Shown in pieces: positions 25,234 to 33,984 of a DNA stretch of 34,055 bases. The notes beneath the pieces were generated by a model. That model was not told where the DNA came from. It saw only the letters and a list, made by a program, of their open reading frames with translations, and did not search any database. Source of the DNA: Muribaculaceae bacterium (lineage in GTDB: Bacteria > Bacteroidota > Bacteroidia > Bacteroidales > Muribaculaceae). Every line of letters begins with the position of its first letter. The stretch's first letter is position 1. The stretch covers positions 1 through 34,055 of the forward strand of contig JAFSYB010000093.1 of assembly GCA_017443765.1 (NCBI GenBank), in the 5' to 3' direction. Both the position numbers and the translations under genes were made by a program.

Positions 25234-26121
25234 ATGTCGACTTTACGTGAACTTAAAAGCCGAATCGGGTCGGTGGCCTCGACGCAGAAGACAACAAGCG
25301 CGATGAAAATGATTTCATCGGCCAAGATGCGCAAGGCCACCGGCAACCTGCAGCGTCTGTCGCCCTATCGCAACATGGTGCAGAGCGTGATCAGCCACCT
25401 GCTGGTCACCGACCAGGAGTTTTCGTCGCCGCTCATCGCCCAGCGCGAGGTGAGGCGGGTGGCACTGATGGTCTTTGGCAGTGATGATGGCTTGTGCGGA
25501 GCCTTTAACATCAACATTTTTAAGCAGCTGCTTGCCGGCATTGCCGATTGTCGCAGCAATTGGGGCGACGACGTGGAGGTGACCATAATTCCTGTGGGAA
25601 AGAAACTCACCAAGGCGTCGGCCAAGCTGGCCGGCGGGCACATTGCCGTGGAACCGGTGCCAACGCTCAACACGCGCAGCGACAGCCAGTGCCTTGACGA
25701 TTTCACGCACCTTTTGTGCGAGCGTTTCCTTGCCGGCGAGTTCGACCGCGTGGATGTGCTGTATATGCATTTCGTTTCCTCCAGTCGCCAGCGGTTCTGT
25801 CGCGAGCAGCTCCTGCCGGTGAGCTACCAGTCGCTGGCTCAGCAAGTCGACGCGCGCACCGCCGCACAGCCCTGCCTGTTCGAGCCCGACGCCAACGCTA
25901 TCTTTGGCAGTGTGCTGCCCTTGCACCTCAGGGCAATGATGCAGGAGGTGTTCACCGAGAGTGCCGCCAGCGAGCAGGCAGCGAGGGTGATGGCCATGCA
26001 AACGGCAAGCGACAACGCCAAGGAATTGCTCGATGAGCTCAACCTGGAGTATAACAAGCTCCGCCAGGACAGCATCACCACCGAGTTGCTCGACATTCTC
26101 GGCGGACAAGTGCAAAGGTAA
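25234..26121 (+). CDS. atpG: F1 ATP synthase subunit gamma
   Basis: Gamma is the rotor shaft inside F1. The 295-residue protein has the N-terminal helix with LRELKSRIGSVASTQKTTSAMKMISSAKMRKA, quoted here only as its known family block, a central Rossmann-like part (VFGSDDGLCGAFNINIF) and the C-terminal helix MAMQTASDNAKELLDELNLEYNKLRQ region with ITTELLDILGG at the end. The C-terminus is complete. It is the last gene of the atp block; nuoI begins 30 bp downstream with no terminator between them. Confidence 0.96.
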   Translation: MSTLRELKSRIGSVASTQKTTSAMKMISSAKMRKATGNLQRLSPYRNMVQSVISHLLVTDQEFSSPLIAQREVRRVALMVFGSDDGLCGAFNINIFKQLLAGIADCRSNWGDDVEVTIIPVGKKLTKASAKLAGGHIAVEPVPTLNTRSDSQCLDDFTHLLCERFLAGEFDRVDVLYMHFVSSSRQRFCREQLLPVSYQSLAQQVDARTAAQPCLFEPDANAIFGSVLPLHLRAMMQEVFTESAASEQAARVMAMQTASDNAKELLDELNLEYNKLRQDSITTELLDILGGQVQR

Positions 26122-26151
26122 TTTTATTGTGATAACTTTATTGACAGAGAT

Positions 26152-26733
26152 ATGAACATTAAGGAGTATTTCGTTTCTCTTTTCAAGGGCATGCACAGCT
26201 TGGTTAAGGGTATGCAGGTCACCGGCCGTGAGTTGGTGTCCAAGAAAGTGACCGAGCAGTACCCCGAGAACCGCGACACGCTGCACATTCCCGACCGGTT
26301 CAGAGCCACCTTGCAACTGGTCTATGACGACGACGGCCGTCACAAGTGCATTGGCTGCCGCAGCTGCGAGCGAGCCTGCCCGAATGGCACCATTCACATC
26401 GAAACGCGCATGGTGGACTTGCCCAACGGCAAGAAGAAAATGAAGCTTGACAAGTATGTCTACGACCTGGGCAGTTGCACGTTTTGTAGCTTGTGCGTGC
26501 ACTCGTGTCCCACGGCGGCTATCCAGTTCAGCAACGACTTCGAGCAGGCGGTGTTCCGCCGCGAGGCATTGGTCAAGCAGTTGAACTATCTGCCCGAAAA
26601 GGACGACGAGCCTGCTCCCACAGCGGCCACGCCACCTTTGGCCGGCCAGGCTCCACAGCCGGCCGGAAACCCGGCACAGCCCGGCCAAAACCCTGCCGCT
26701 TCCAGTCAAGAAAAACAAGAAAATCAAGAATAA
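26152..26733 (+). CDS. nuoI: Complex I subunit I (ferredoxin-like, two 4Fe-4S clusters)
   Basis: NuoI carries electrons through clusters N6a and N6b towards NuoB. In this 193-residue protein both ligand sets are visible: Cys66/69/72/76 (CIGCRSCERAC) and Cys109/112/115/119 (CTFCSLCVHSC). From about residue 152 the protein ends in a low-complexity tail of about 40 residues rich in Pro, Ala, Gln and Asn (for example PAGNPAQPGQNPAAS, ending EKQENQE). The tail looks disordered. The gene resumes the nuo set directly after atpG, and its stop overlaps the nuoJ start by one base (TAATG). Confidence 0.96.
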   Translation: MNIKEYFVSLFKGMHSLVKGMQVTGRELVSKKVTEQYPENRDTLHIPDRFRATLQLVYDDDGRHKCIGCRSCERACPNGTIHIETRMVDLPNGKKKMKLDKYVYDLGSCTFCSLCVHSCPTAAIQFSNDFEQAVFRREALVKQLNYLPEKDDEPAPTAATPPLAGQAPQPAGNPAQPGQNPAASSQEKQENQE

Positions 26734-27248
26734 TGGAATCATTAGGAAACATCATCATGTTTTTCGTGATTGTATTGTCAATCATCGTGTTTTCAGTGCT
26801 GACGGTCACCACGCGCAGGCTTTTGCGCTCGGCAACCTACCTGCTGTTTGTGCTATTTGCCACGGCTGCACTCTATTTCAAAATGGACTACCCATTTCTG
26901 GGCGCTGTGCAAATTGCCGTGTACGCCGGTGGCATCGTCGTGCTGTTTGTGTTCTCTATCCTGCTCACGCAGCACCCCGACGACGATGCCGAATCGCTCT
27001 CCAAGCCCCGCAAGTGGCTGGGGATTGTGGCTGCCCTGGCCGGTGTGGCCCTTTCGGCTGCCGCACTGTTCGGTTATGCCAAGTTCTGCGGGCGCCTCGT
27101 GCCGGCCATGGACGATGTGACAATGGAAAAACTGGGCAGATTCCTGCTCAGCACCGAAAAGTGGGGCTACCTGCTGCCTTTCGAGGCTGTGAGTGTTTTG
27201 CTGCTCGCTTGCATCATCGGCGGCGTTGTGATTGCACGCCGGCGTTAA
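26733..27248 (+). CDS. nuoJ: Complex I subunit J
   Basis: NuoJ is a membrane subunit of the proton-pumping arm. The 171-residue protein has five predicted helices and the conserved stretch RSATYLLFVLFATAALYF followed by GAVQIAVYAGGIVVLFVF, which holds the pi-bulge helix of the family. The start is the ATG at 26733, overlapping the nuoI stop by one base (TAATG). This suggests coupled translation. Longer frames reaching back into nuoI are not credible. A short gap leads to nuoK. Confidence 0.94.
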   Translation: MESLGNIIMFFVIVLSIIVFSVLTVTTRRLLRSATYLLFVLFATAALYFKMDYPFLGAVQIAVYAGGIVVLFVFSILLTQHPDDDAESLSKPRKWLGIVAALAGVALSAAALFGYAKFCGRLVPAMDDVTMEKLGRFLLSTEKWGYLLPFEAVSVLLLACIIGGVVIARRR

Positions 27249-27272
27249 CCACACATGAATGGAGGACTGACT

Positions 27273-27584
27273 ATGAATCTTACCTTGCTACTTTATCTCA
27301 TTCCCAGCCTGATCATGTTCGGCTGTGGGGTGTATGGGTTCATGACCCGAAAAAACATGATTGCCATCATGATTTCGCTGGAGCTGATGCTCAATTCCAT
27401 CGACATTAACTTTGTGCTGTTCAACCGTTACCTGTTCCCGGACCAGATGGAGGGCATGTTCTTCACGCTCTTTGCCATTGCCATCGCGGCTGCCGAAACG
27501 GCGCTGGCTCTGGCAATCATCATCAATGTGTTCCGCATTGCTAAGGACGTGGACATCAATAAAATCAACAAACTGAAATTCTGA
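27273..27584 (+). CDS. nuoK: Complex I subunit K
   Basis: NuoK is the small antiporter-like membrane subunit. The 103-residue protein has three helices and the family block MIAIMISLELMLNSIDINFV, with the membrane glutamate in ISLELML, and a second membrane glutamate in AAAETALALAII. Two starts are possible: 27255 and 27273. The later one is preferred because a Shine-Dalgarno-like GGAGGA (27261-27266) sits 6 bp before it, and the resulting length matches the family (about 102). It is followed by nuoL after 5 bp. Confidence 0.93.
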   Translation: MNLTLLLYLIPSLIMFGCGVYGFMTRKNMIAIMISLELMLNSIDINFVLFNRYLFPDQMEGMFFTLFAIAIAAAETALALAIIINVFRIAKDVDINKINKLKF

Positions 27585-27589
27585 CGACT

Positions 27590-29581
27590 ATGCCACTGAG
27601 TTATACTATCGCAGTTATCGCCATTCCACTGTTGATGTTCCTGTTTTTGGGGCTTGTGGGGGTGAAAATGGAGAAAAAGCTGACTGGCATCCTCGGGTGC
27701 ATCGGCATGCTGGTGACCACTGTGCTGGCCTACGGCGTGGCGCTGACCTATTTCTTTGGTGCCGACCAGGGGCAGATGACCGACGGCGTGCGCCAGGCGG
27801 TCACCGTGTTTAACCCCGACTGGCTCTCATTCAGCAAGACGCTGGTGGTGCGCATGGGTATCATGCTCGACCCCATTGCGGCCATGATGTTGATTGTGAT
27901 TACCACGGTCTCGATGATGGTGCACCTCTACAGCTTGGGCTATATGTGCGACCATCACGGCCATGCCGAAAAGGGCTTCCAGCGTTATTACGCTTTCCTG
28001 GCGTTGTTCACTTTCTCGATGCTCGGCTTGGTGGTGGCCACCAACCTGTTCCAGATTTTCATCTTCTTCGAGATGGTGGGCGTGTCGTCCTACCTGCTCA
28101 TCGGTTTCTACTATGAGTCGCCGGCCGCCATCCATGCCAGCAAAAAGGCATTTATTGTCACCCGCCTGGCCGACTTGTTCTTCCTGGTGGGTATCCTCAT
28201 CTTGAGCTTCTACACCAACACGTTTGATTTCTTTGGCAGCGAGGTGAACGGCATTGCCGGCATGCTCGACAACCCTCAGGCATCGCTTGCGCAAGCCGGT
28301 ACGGCCTCGTTCATGGGGTGCTCGGCTATGGCATGGGCGCTGACGTTCATCTTTATCGGCGGTGCCGGCAAGAGTGCCATGTACCCCTTGCACATTTGGC
28401 TGCCCGATGCCATGGAGGGACCCACGCCGGTGTCGGCGCTGATTCATGCCGCCACCATGGTGGTCGCCGGTGTCTATCTTGTGGCGCGCCTGTTCCCACT
28501 CTATGTGATTGAGCAGGGCGCGATGGACATCATCTGCGTGGTGGGTGCCTTCACGGCGTTTTATGCTGCCGCCATTGCCTGTGTGCAGAGCGACATCAAG
28601 CGCGCCCTGGCTTTCTCCACCATCTCGCAAATCGCTTTCATGATGACCTCGCTGGCCGTGTCCAGTGCCGGCGGCGAGCTCATTCAAATCCACGGCGGAT
28701 ACGGACTGGGCTACATGGCCTCGATGTTCCACCTGTTCACGCATGCCATGTTCAAGGCATTGCTCTTCTTGTGTGCCGGTGCCATCATTCACGCTGTGCA
28801 CAGCAACGAGAACGACCAGATGCACGGCCTGCACAAGTACATGCCCATCACCAGCTTCGCATTCCTCATCGGTTGTCTGGCCATCGCGGGCATTCCGCCC
28901 TTTGCCGGCTTCTGGAGCAAGGACGAGATTCTGGTGGCCGCATATCAGAAAGGAATAGGGTGGGGCATCTGGATGTCGATGGTGGCCGGCATGACCGCTT
29001 TCTATATGTTCCGAATCTATTTCCTCATCTTCCACTGGAAGGAGCACAAGGTGCACACCGAGCACGCTCCTGCCGACCAGCCCTGGACCATGACGCTGCC
29101 GCTCATCATCTTGGCTGCCATCTCGGTGGTGGCGGGCTTTGTGCCGGCTGCCAAGCTGGTCACCTGGGACGGTGCGCCGCTGCACACCCAGCTCAACTGG
29201 ACCGTGGCTTGCACAAGCGTGCTCATTGCCTGCGTGGGCATTGGATTGGCTTATAAGATGTACTACAAGGAGAATCCCCTGCCGCAGCGCTTGGCCGACA
29301 GATATCGTGGCCTGTGGACTGCCGCCTACAAGCGGTTCTACATGGACGAACTCTACCAGTTCATCACCCACAAGGTGATTTTCCAGGGCATTTGCAAGCC
29401 GATTGCCAAGTTCGACCGTGCCATTATCGACGGCTTCTTCAACATGCTGGCCGAGGTCACCAATACCGTGAGCTTTGGCATTCGCAAGTTGCAGTCGGGG
29501 TCTATCCAGGCCTATGTGTATGTCTATTTCTTCGGCGCGCTGCTCATTGCGGCAGTCACGGCCCTGTTTGTGATTTTCTGA
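27590..29581 (+). CDS. nuoL: Complex I subunit L (antiporter-like)
   Basis: NuoL is the distal proton-pumping subunit. The 663-residue protein has about 16 membrane helices, with the Mrp/antiporter core including FEMVGVSSYLLIGFYYESP, SAMYPLHIWLPDAMEGPTPVSALIHAATMV (shown as its known block in part), SDIKRALAFSTISQIAFM and the lysine/histidine residues within. The C-terminal part includes the long lateral helix that runs along NuoM and NuoN, and the protein ends in a final membrane helix. Length is close to the E. coli protein (613) plus a modest extension. It lies between nuoK (5 bp) and nuoM (27 bp). Confidence 0.97.
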   Translation: MPLSYTIAVIAIPLLMFLFLGLVGVKMEKKLTGILGCIGMLVTTVLAYGVALTYFFGADQGQMTDGVRQAVTVFNPDWLSFSKTLVVRMGIMLDPIAAMMLIVITTVSMMVHLYSLGYMCDHHGHAEKGFQRYYAFLALFTFSMLGLVVATNLFQIFIFFEMVGVSSYLLIGFYYESPAAIHASKKAFIVTRLADLFFLVGILILSFYTNTFDFFGSEVNGIAGMLDNPQASLAQAGTASFMGCSAMAWALTFIFIGGAGKSAMYPLHIWLPDAMEGPTPVSALIHAATMVVAGVYLVARLFPLYVIEQGAMDIICVVGAFTAFYAAAIACVQSDIKRALAFSTISQIAFMMTSLAVSSAGGELIQIHGGYGLGYMASMFHLFTHAMFKALLFLCAGAIIHAVHSNENDQMHGLHKYMPITSFAFLIGCLAIAGIPPFAGFWSKDEILVAAYQKGIGWGIWMSMVAGMTAFYMFRIYFLIFHWKEHKVHTEHAPADQPWTMTLPLIILAAISVVAGFVPAAKLVTWDGAPLHTQLNWTVACTSVLIACVGIGLAYKMYYKENPLPQRLADRYRGLWTAAYKRFYMDELYQFITHKVIFQGICKPIAKFDRAIIDGFFNMLAEVTNTVSFGIRKLQSGSIQAYVYVYFFGALLIAAVTALFVIF

Positions 29582-29608
29582 TGTTGTACGCTCAATGACG
29601 AAAACGAT

Positions 29609-31126
29609 ATGGAAATCTTCAGCAATATCCTGATTTATTTTGTGATTGTGCCCCTGCTCACCTTGCTGGGCCTGGCACTGTGCAGCAATCGTGGCATCGC
29701 CGCCGTGCGTGCCGTGGCCGTGACTGGTGCCACTGCTCTGGTGGGCCTTGCCGGCTGGCTGGTGTATATGTTCTTGCAGGCACGCGGTGCCGGCGACACC
29801 AGCGAGATGATTCTGCGCACCGACGTCACCTGGTATGCACCCCTGAACATCAAGCTTGCCCTCGGTGTCGATGGTGTGAGCGTGGTGATGATTGTGCTCT
29901 CGGCGTTCATTGTGTTCGCCGGCGTGTTTGCCTCGTGGAAGATGAACCCGCTGCCCAAGCAGTTCTTCCTATGGTTCTACCTGCTCTCGACCGGCGTGTT
30001 TGGCTTCTTTATCAGCATCGACCTCTTCACGATGTTTATGTTCTACGAGGTGGCGCTGATTCCCATGTACCTGCTTATCGGTGTGTGGGGCAGCGGAAAC
30101 AAGAACTACAGTGCCATGAAGCTCACGCTCATGCTCATGGGCGGCTCGGCATTCCTGATGCTGGGCATCATCGGCATTTATTTCCACTCGAGTGCCAACG
30201 GGCAGCTCACGATGAACATTCTGGAGATTGCCCGCAACAACGCCATTCCGCACGACTGGCAGTTGTGGCTGTTCCCGCTCACGTTCATCGGTTTCGGCGT
30301 GCTCGGAGCCATGTTCCCCTTCCACACCTGGTCGCCCGACGGCCATGCTTCGGCGCCCACGGCGGTGTCGATGCTCCACGCGGGCGTACTCATGAAGCTC
30401 GGTGGTTACGGCTGTTTCCGCATTGCCATCTATTTGATGCCGTTTGCCGCCAACGAGCTGGGGTGGATTTTCCTCACCCTCACGGGCATCAGCATCGTCT
30501 ATGGCGCTTTCAGCGCCTGTGTGCAGACCGACCTCAAGTACATCAACGCCTATTCGTCGGTGAGCCACTGCGGCATGGTGCTGTTTGCCATCTTGATGTT
30601 CAACACCACGGCCATGACGGGTGCTGTGTTGCAGATGCTCTCGCACGGCTTGATGACCGCCTTGTTCTTCGCCCTCATCGGCATGATTTACGGCCGCACC
30701 CACACCCGCGACATCCGCGACATGGGTGGCATGATGCAGATTATGCCTTATCTCGGTGTGGGCTACGTGCTGGCCGGCTTGGCCTCGCTGGGATTGCCGG
30801 GATTGAGCGGCTTTGTGGCCGAGATGACAATCTTTGTCGGTGCCTTTGAGCATGCCGACACCTTCCGCCGCGTGCTCACCATTGCCGCCACTTGCTCGAT
30901 TGTGATCACCGCAGTCTATATCCTGCGCGTGGTGGGCAAGCTGCTGTTCGGTGCCGTGCAGAACGAGCGCCATCGCGAGCTCACCGATGCCACTTGGGAG
31001 GAGCGCCTCTCAACGGCCACACTCATCATCTGTGTGGCAATCATTGGCTGCTTCCCCAATTTCTTCGTGAACATCATCAGCGACAGTTTCCTGCCAATCG
31101 TCAAGGCACTCACCCAGGCGGTGTGA
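29609..31126 (+). CDS. nuoM: Complex I subunit M (antiporter-like)
   Basis: NuoM is a second antiporter-like proton pump. The 505-residue protein has about 14 membrane helices, with FYEVALIPMYLLIGVWG (the helix-5 glutamate), FPFHTWSPDGHASAPTAVSM, HAGVLMKLGGYGCFR (helix-8 lysine), and TDLKYINAYSSVSHCGMVLF. The C-terminal region is normal and the length is near the family norm (509 in E. coli). It is 27 bp after nuoL and 109 bp before nuoN; the longer gap holds an octad repeat. Confidence 0.97.
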   Translation: MEIFSNILIYFVIVPLLTLLGLALCSNRGIAAVRAVAVTGATALVGLAGWLVYMFLQARGAGDTSEMILRTDVTWYAPLNIKLALGVDGVSVVMIVLSAFIVFAGVFASWKMNPLPKQFFLWFYLLSTGVFGFFISIDLFTMFMFYEVALIPMYLLIGVWGSGNKNYSAMKLTLMLMGGSAFLMLGIIGIYFHSSANGQLTMNILEIARNNAIPHDWQLWLFPLTFIGFGVLGAMFPFHTWSPDGHASAPTAVSMLHAGVLMKLGGYGCFRIAIYLMPFAANELGWIFLTLTGISIVYGAFSACVQTDLKYINAYSSVSHCGMVLFAILMFNTTAMTGAVLQMLSHGLMTALFFALIGMIYGRTHTRDIRDMGGMMQIMPYLGVGYVLAGLASLGLPGLSGFVAEMTIFVGAFEHADTFRRVLTIAATCSIVITAVYILRVVGKLLFGAVQNERHRELTDATWEERLSTATLIICVAIIGCFPNFFVNIISDSFLPIVKALTQAV

Positions 31127-31200
31127 GGGATAAATGCGGAATGTAACCTGCTAAACGCCTATTGCCTCTAACCTTGCAGATTGTCACCGGTAGCTAAACG

Positions 31201-31232
31201 CTTGTTTACTCGTTTACTTGTTTACTTAAACA
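31201..31232 (+). repeat. Octad tandem repeat before nuoN
   Basis: Four consecutive 8-mers: CTTGTTTA, CTCGTTTA, CTTGTTTA and CTTAAACA, ending 3 bp before the nuoN ATG. The period is 8, not 7, but placement is the same as in the nuoH and atpC arrays. Confidence 0.75.
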
Positions 31233-31235
31233 GAT

Positions 31236-32699
31236 ATGGATTATTCGCAATTCTTAATGATGCCGCAGGAAATTGGTCTGCTGCTCGTGTTCTTGCTCGT
31301 GTTTGTATACGACACGTTCATGCCCTCGCGCTCACAGCGATTCCTGCCTTATTTCACCGCGATATTGTTCTGTGTGTTCATGTTCCTCAGTTTCATTCCC
31401 CCACAAATGGGAGATGCTTTCGGAGGAATGTTCGAGGCTAATCCCGCCTCGTGGATGATGAAAAATATGCTCAATGTGGGCGTGTTCATTGTGCTGCTTC
31501 AGGCCATCAAGTGGAGCAACGAGGACTTTGTGAGCGTCCGCCGGGGCGAGTTCTACGAGCTGCTCCTGCTCACCTTGTTCGGCATGTACCTGATGATGTC
31601 GGCACGGCACTTCCTGCTCTTTGTCATCGGCCTGGAAACGGCCTCGCTGCCCATTGCAGCGCTCACGGCCTTCGAGAAGCGCTACTACGAGAGCCACGAG
31701 GCAGCGGCCAAGTACATCTTCACCGCCATCTTCTCGAGTGCCATCTTCATGCTCGGTGTGTCGTTCGTCTATGGCCTGGCCGGCTCGTTGTATTTCAACG
31801 ACATTGCCGCCGCCGTGCTGGGGCAGGGCTCCAGCGTGCTGCTCGTTGCCGCGCTGGCGTTTGTCATTGCCGGCCTGGGCTACAAGCTCTCGTTGGTGCC
31901 GTTCCACCAGTGGACGCCCGATGTCTATCAGGGAGCGCCCACAGCGGTCACCAGCTACCTCTCGGTCATCAGCAAGGGAGCCGCGGCGTTTGCCTTCATG
32001 GTGATTCTTGTGCAGGCTTTTGGCGCCGCCTACGCCCAGGTGTGGCAATGGATGCTTTACGTCGTGATTATTCTCACCATCACCATTGGCAACCTGTTTG
32101 CCATTCGCCAGCGTAATATGAAGCGTTTCCTTGCTTATTCGTCCATCTCCCAGGCGGGCTACATCATGCTTGGGGTGATTGCCGCCAGCACCGTGGGTAT
32201 GGCCTCGATGATGTACTACATCTTGGTCTATATCTTCTCCAACCTCGCCGCCTTTGGCGTGATTGCGGCTATCGAGCGGCAGTCGGGAAAGGTGACCATC
32301 GACGATTACAACGGCCTGTTCCGCACCAACCCGTGGATGGCCTTCACCATGATGCTTGCCATGTTCTCGCTCGGTGGCATTCCGCCGTTTGCGGGCTTCT
32401 TCTCGAAGTTCTTCATCTTTGTCGGAGCCGCGCAGACGGGCAGTGTGGCCATCTATGTGCTCGTGTTCATTGCCTTGGTCAACACCATCATCTCGCTTTA
32501 CTACTACCTGCTGGTGGTCAAGGCCATGTTCATTCGCCAGGACGACTGTGCCATTCCCTATATTGACAGCCACTGGACCGAGGAACTCGCCATGACCATG
32601 TGCGTCCTCGCTATCGTCGCCGTGGGACTGGCGAGCGGCATCTACACATTCCTCTCTCAGGTGACCGACAGCGTGAGCCACATCTTCGCACACATCTAA
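31236..32699 (+). CDS. nuoN: Complex I subunit N (antiporter-like)
   Basis: NuoN is the third antiporter-like pump, nearest the quinone arm. The 487-residue protein has about 14 membrane helices, with ETASLPIAALTAFEKR (helix-5 glutamate), FVIAGLGYKLSLVPFHQWTPD (lysine), YQGAPTAVTSYLSVISKGAA, and RQRNMKRFLAYSSISQAGY. Length matches the family (485 in E. coli). It is the last gene of the nuo-atp run, followed by a hairpin terminator. Confidence 0.97.
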   Translation: MDYSQFLMMPQEIGLLLVFLLVFVYDTFMPSRSQRFLPYFTAILFCVFMFLSFIPPQMGDAFGGMFEANPASWMMKNMLNVGVFIVLLQAIKWSNEDFVSVRRGEFYELLLLTLFGMYLMMSARHFLLFVIGLETASLPIAALTAFEKRYYESHEAAAKYIFTAIFSSAIFMLGVSFVYGLAGSLYFNDIAAAVLGQGSSVLLVAALAFVIAGLGYKLSLVPFHQWTPDVYQGAPTAVTSYLSVISKGAAAFAFMVILVQAFGAAYAQVWQWMLYVVIILTITIGNLFAIRQRNMKRFLAYSSISQAGYIMLGVIAASTVGMASMMYYILVYIFSNLAAFGVIAAIERQSGKVTIDDYNGLFRTNPWMAFTMMLAMFSLGGIPPFAGFFSKFFIFVGAAQTGSVAIYVLVFIALVNTIISLYYYLLVVKAMFIRQDDCAIPYIDSHWTEELAMTMCVLAIVAVGLASGIYTFLSQVTDSVSHIFAHI

Positions 32700-32721
32700 T
32701 CACAAATCCAAGCAATAGTGA

Positions 32722-32761
32722 AATAACGGGCAAACCGGCAACAACCGTTTTGCCCGTTATT
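32722..32761 (+). terminator. Hairpin at the end of the nuo-atp cluster
   Basis: A perfect 13-bp inverted repeat (32722-32734 and 32749-32761, arm AATAACGGGCAAA) encloses a 14-nt loop that contains a further CGG/CCG pairing. It lies 22 bp after the nuoN stop. No T-tract follows, so termination may be partial. Confidence 0.7.
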
Positions 32762-32838
32762 GCTGCAAGCCCCAAGCACCGCTCTTAAAAGCAAGCCGCG
32801 ATTCCCTCGCGCCCCAAGTCGCCAGCCCCCCCCTCGCT

Positions 32839-33984
32839 ATGTGCCTCGCCCTCTTCATCACCTTTTTCAAGATCGGCCTCTTCACCTTTGGTGGCGGGTG
32901 GGCCATGATTGCCATCATCGAGCGCGAGATTGTCGACAACCACCGCTGGGTGCGTCGCGAGGAGTTTGTCGACCTGCTTGCCGTGGCGCAGGCCATGCCG
33001 GGAATCCTGGCGGTGAACATCAGCTGCGTGGTGGGCAACCGCCTGCGCGGCTTGCGTGGCAGCGTGGTTGCCGCGTTGGGAACCATCTTGCCGTCGTTCA
33101 TCATCATTTTGTTCATTGCCATTTACCTCACGCCTGAGGTTGTCAAGACCTGCGAGTGGGTGTCGCGCTGCTTTCGTGCCATCCGTCCTGCTGTGGTGGC
33201 TCTCATTGTGGCTCCGGTGTTCACCACGGCGCGCCGGGCTGGCATCACCTGGCGCACGGCGGTGATTCCCGTGGCCGTTGCCCTGCTCATCTGCAGCCGC
33301 CTGCCGGTGGTGTCGAATCCCATTGTGTTCATCGTCTTGGGGGCTGTCGGGGGCATAGTCGCCTCGTGCACGCTCAAGGGCCACGGCCGCCTGCACGCGA
33401 TGGTGCCCTTTCTTGCCTGCGGCTTGCCAGGAGGAATGGCAACCTGCGGCGGCAAATACCTGAAGCTCATTTGGGCTTACGTCAAGATTGGCCTGTTCGG
33501 TTTCGGAGGCGGTTACGCCATGCTGTCGCTCATCCGGCGCGAAGTGGTTGACTCCGGGTGGATTACCAGCCAGCAATTCACCGATGTGGTGGCCATATCG
33601 CAGATGACCCCTGGCCCCATTGGCATCAACAGTGCCACTTACATTGGCTATGTGTTCACCGGCAGCGTGTGGGGCTCGTTGGTGGCCACGTTCACCGTGG
33701 TCTTGCCGCCCTTTGTGCTCACCTTGTGGGCCAGCCACTACATCGCCCGGCATCGCGATTCGGACTTTATCCAGGGTGCTTTCCGTGGCTTGCGACCCGT
33801 GGTTGTTGGGCTGATTGCCTCGGCAGCCCTCCTGCTGATGAACAGCGAGAACTTCGGCTGCACCGTCGGCGACCGCGTGGCCTCGGTGGCCATTTGCGTC
33901 GCGGCCTTCATCGGCGTCTATTTCTTGCGCGTCCACCCCATCTTCGTTATTCTCGCAGCTGCCGTCCTCGGCCTCGCCTTGTGA
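32839..33984 (+). CDS. Two-domain chromate-type (CHR family) transporter
   Basis: A 381-residue membrane protein contains two homologous CHR domains. Each begins with the signature GLF(T/G)FGGG(W/Y)AM, at residues 13-23 and 218-228. Each continues with an R-E-(I/V)-V-D block and a MPG or TPGP-IG(I)N segment (QAMPGILAVN and QMTPGPIGIN). Family members export chromate, but in gut Bacteroidetes the physiological substrate is unknown, so the name is by homology. In many Bacteroidetes the two halves are separate adjacent genes; here they form one frame. The start is the ATG at 32839. A C8 tract (32826-32833) sits 5 bp before it, and the upstream frame is open but has no ATG. It follows the nuo-atp terminator. 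Confidence 0.88.
   Translation: MCLALFITFFKIGLFTFGGGWAMIAIIEREIVDNHRWVRREEFVDLLAVAQAMPGILAVNISCVVGNRLRGLRGSVVAALGTILPSFIIILFIAIYLTPEVVKTCEWVSRCFRAIRPAVVALIVAPVFTTARRAGITWRTAVIPVAVALLICSRLPVVSNPIVFIVLGAVGGIVASCTLKGHGRLHAMVPFLACGLPGGMATCGGKYLKLIWAYVKIGLFGFGGGYAMLSLIRREVVDSGWITSQQFTDVVAISQMTPGPIGINSATYIGYVFTGSVWGSLVATFTVVLPPFVLTLWASHYIARHRDSDFIQGAFRGLRPVVVGLIASAALLLMNSENFGCTVGDRVASVAICVAAFIGVYFLRVHPIFVILAAAVLGLAL

Noticed and set aside
27827..29371. A 514-codon open frame on the minus strand over nuoL
   Set aside because: Antisense shadow of nuoL; rich in His, Gly, Asp and Glu with no recognisable domain.
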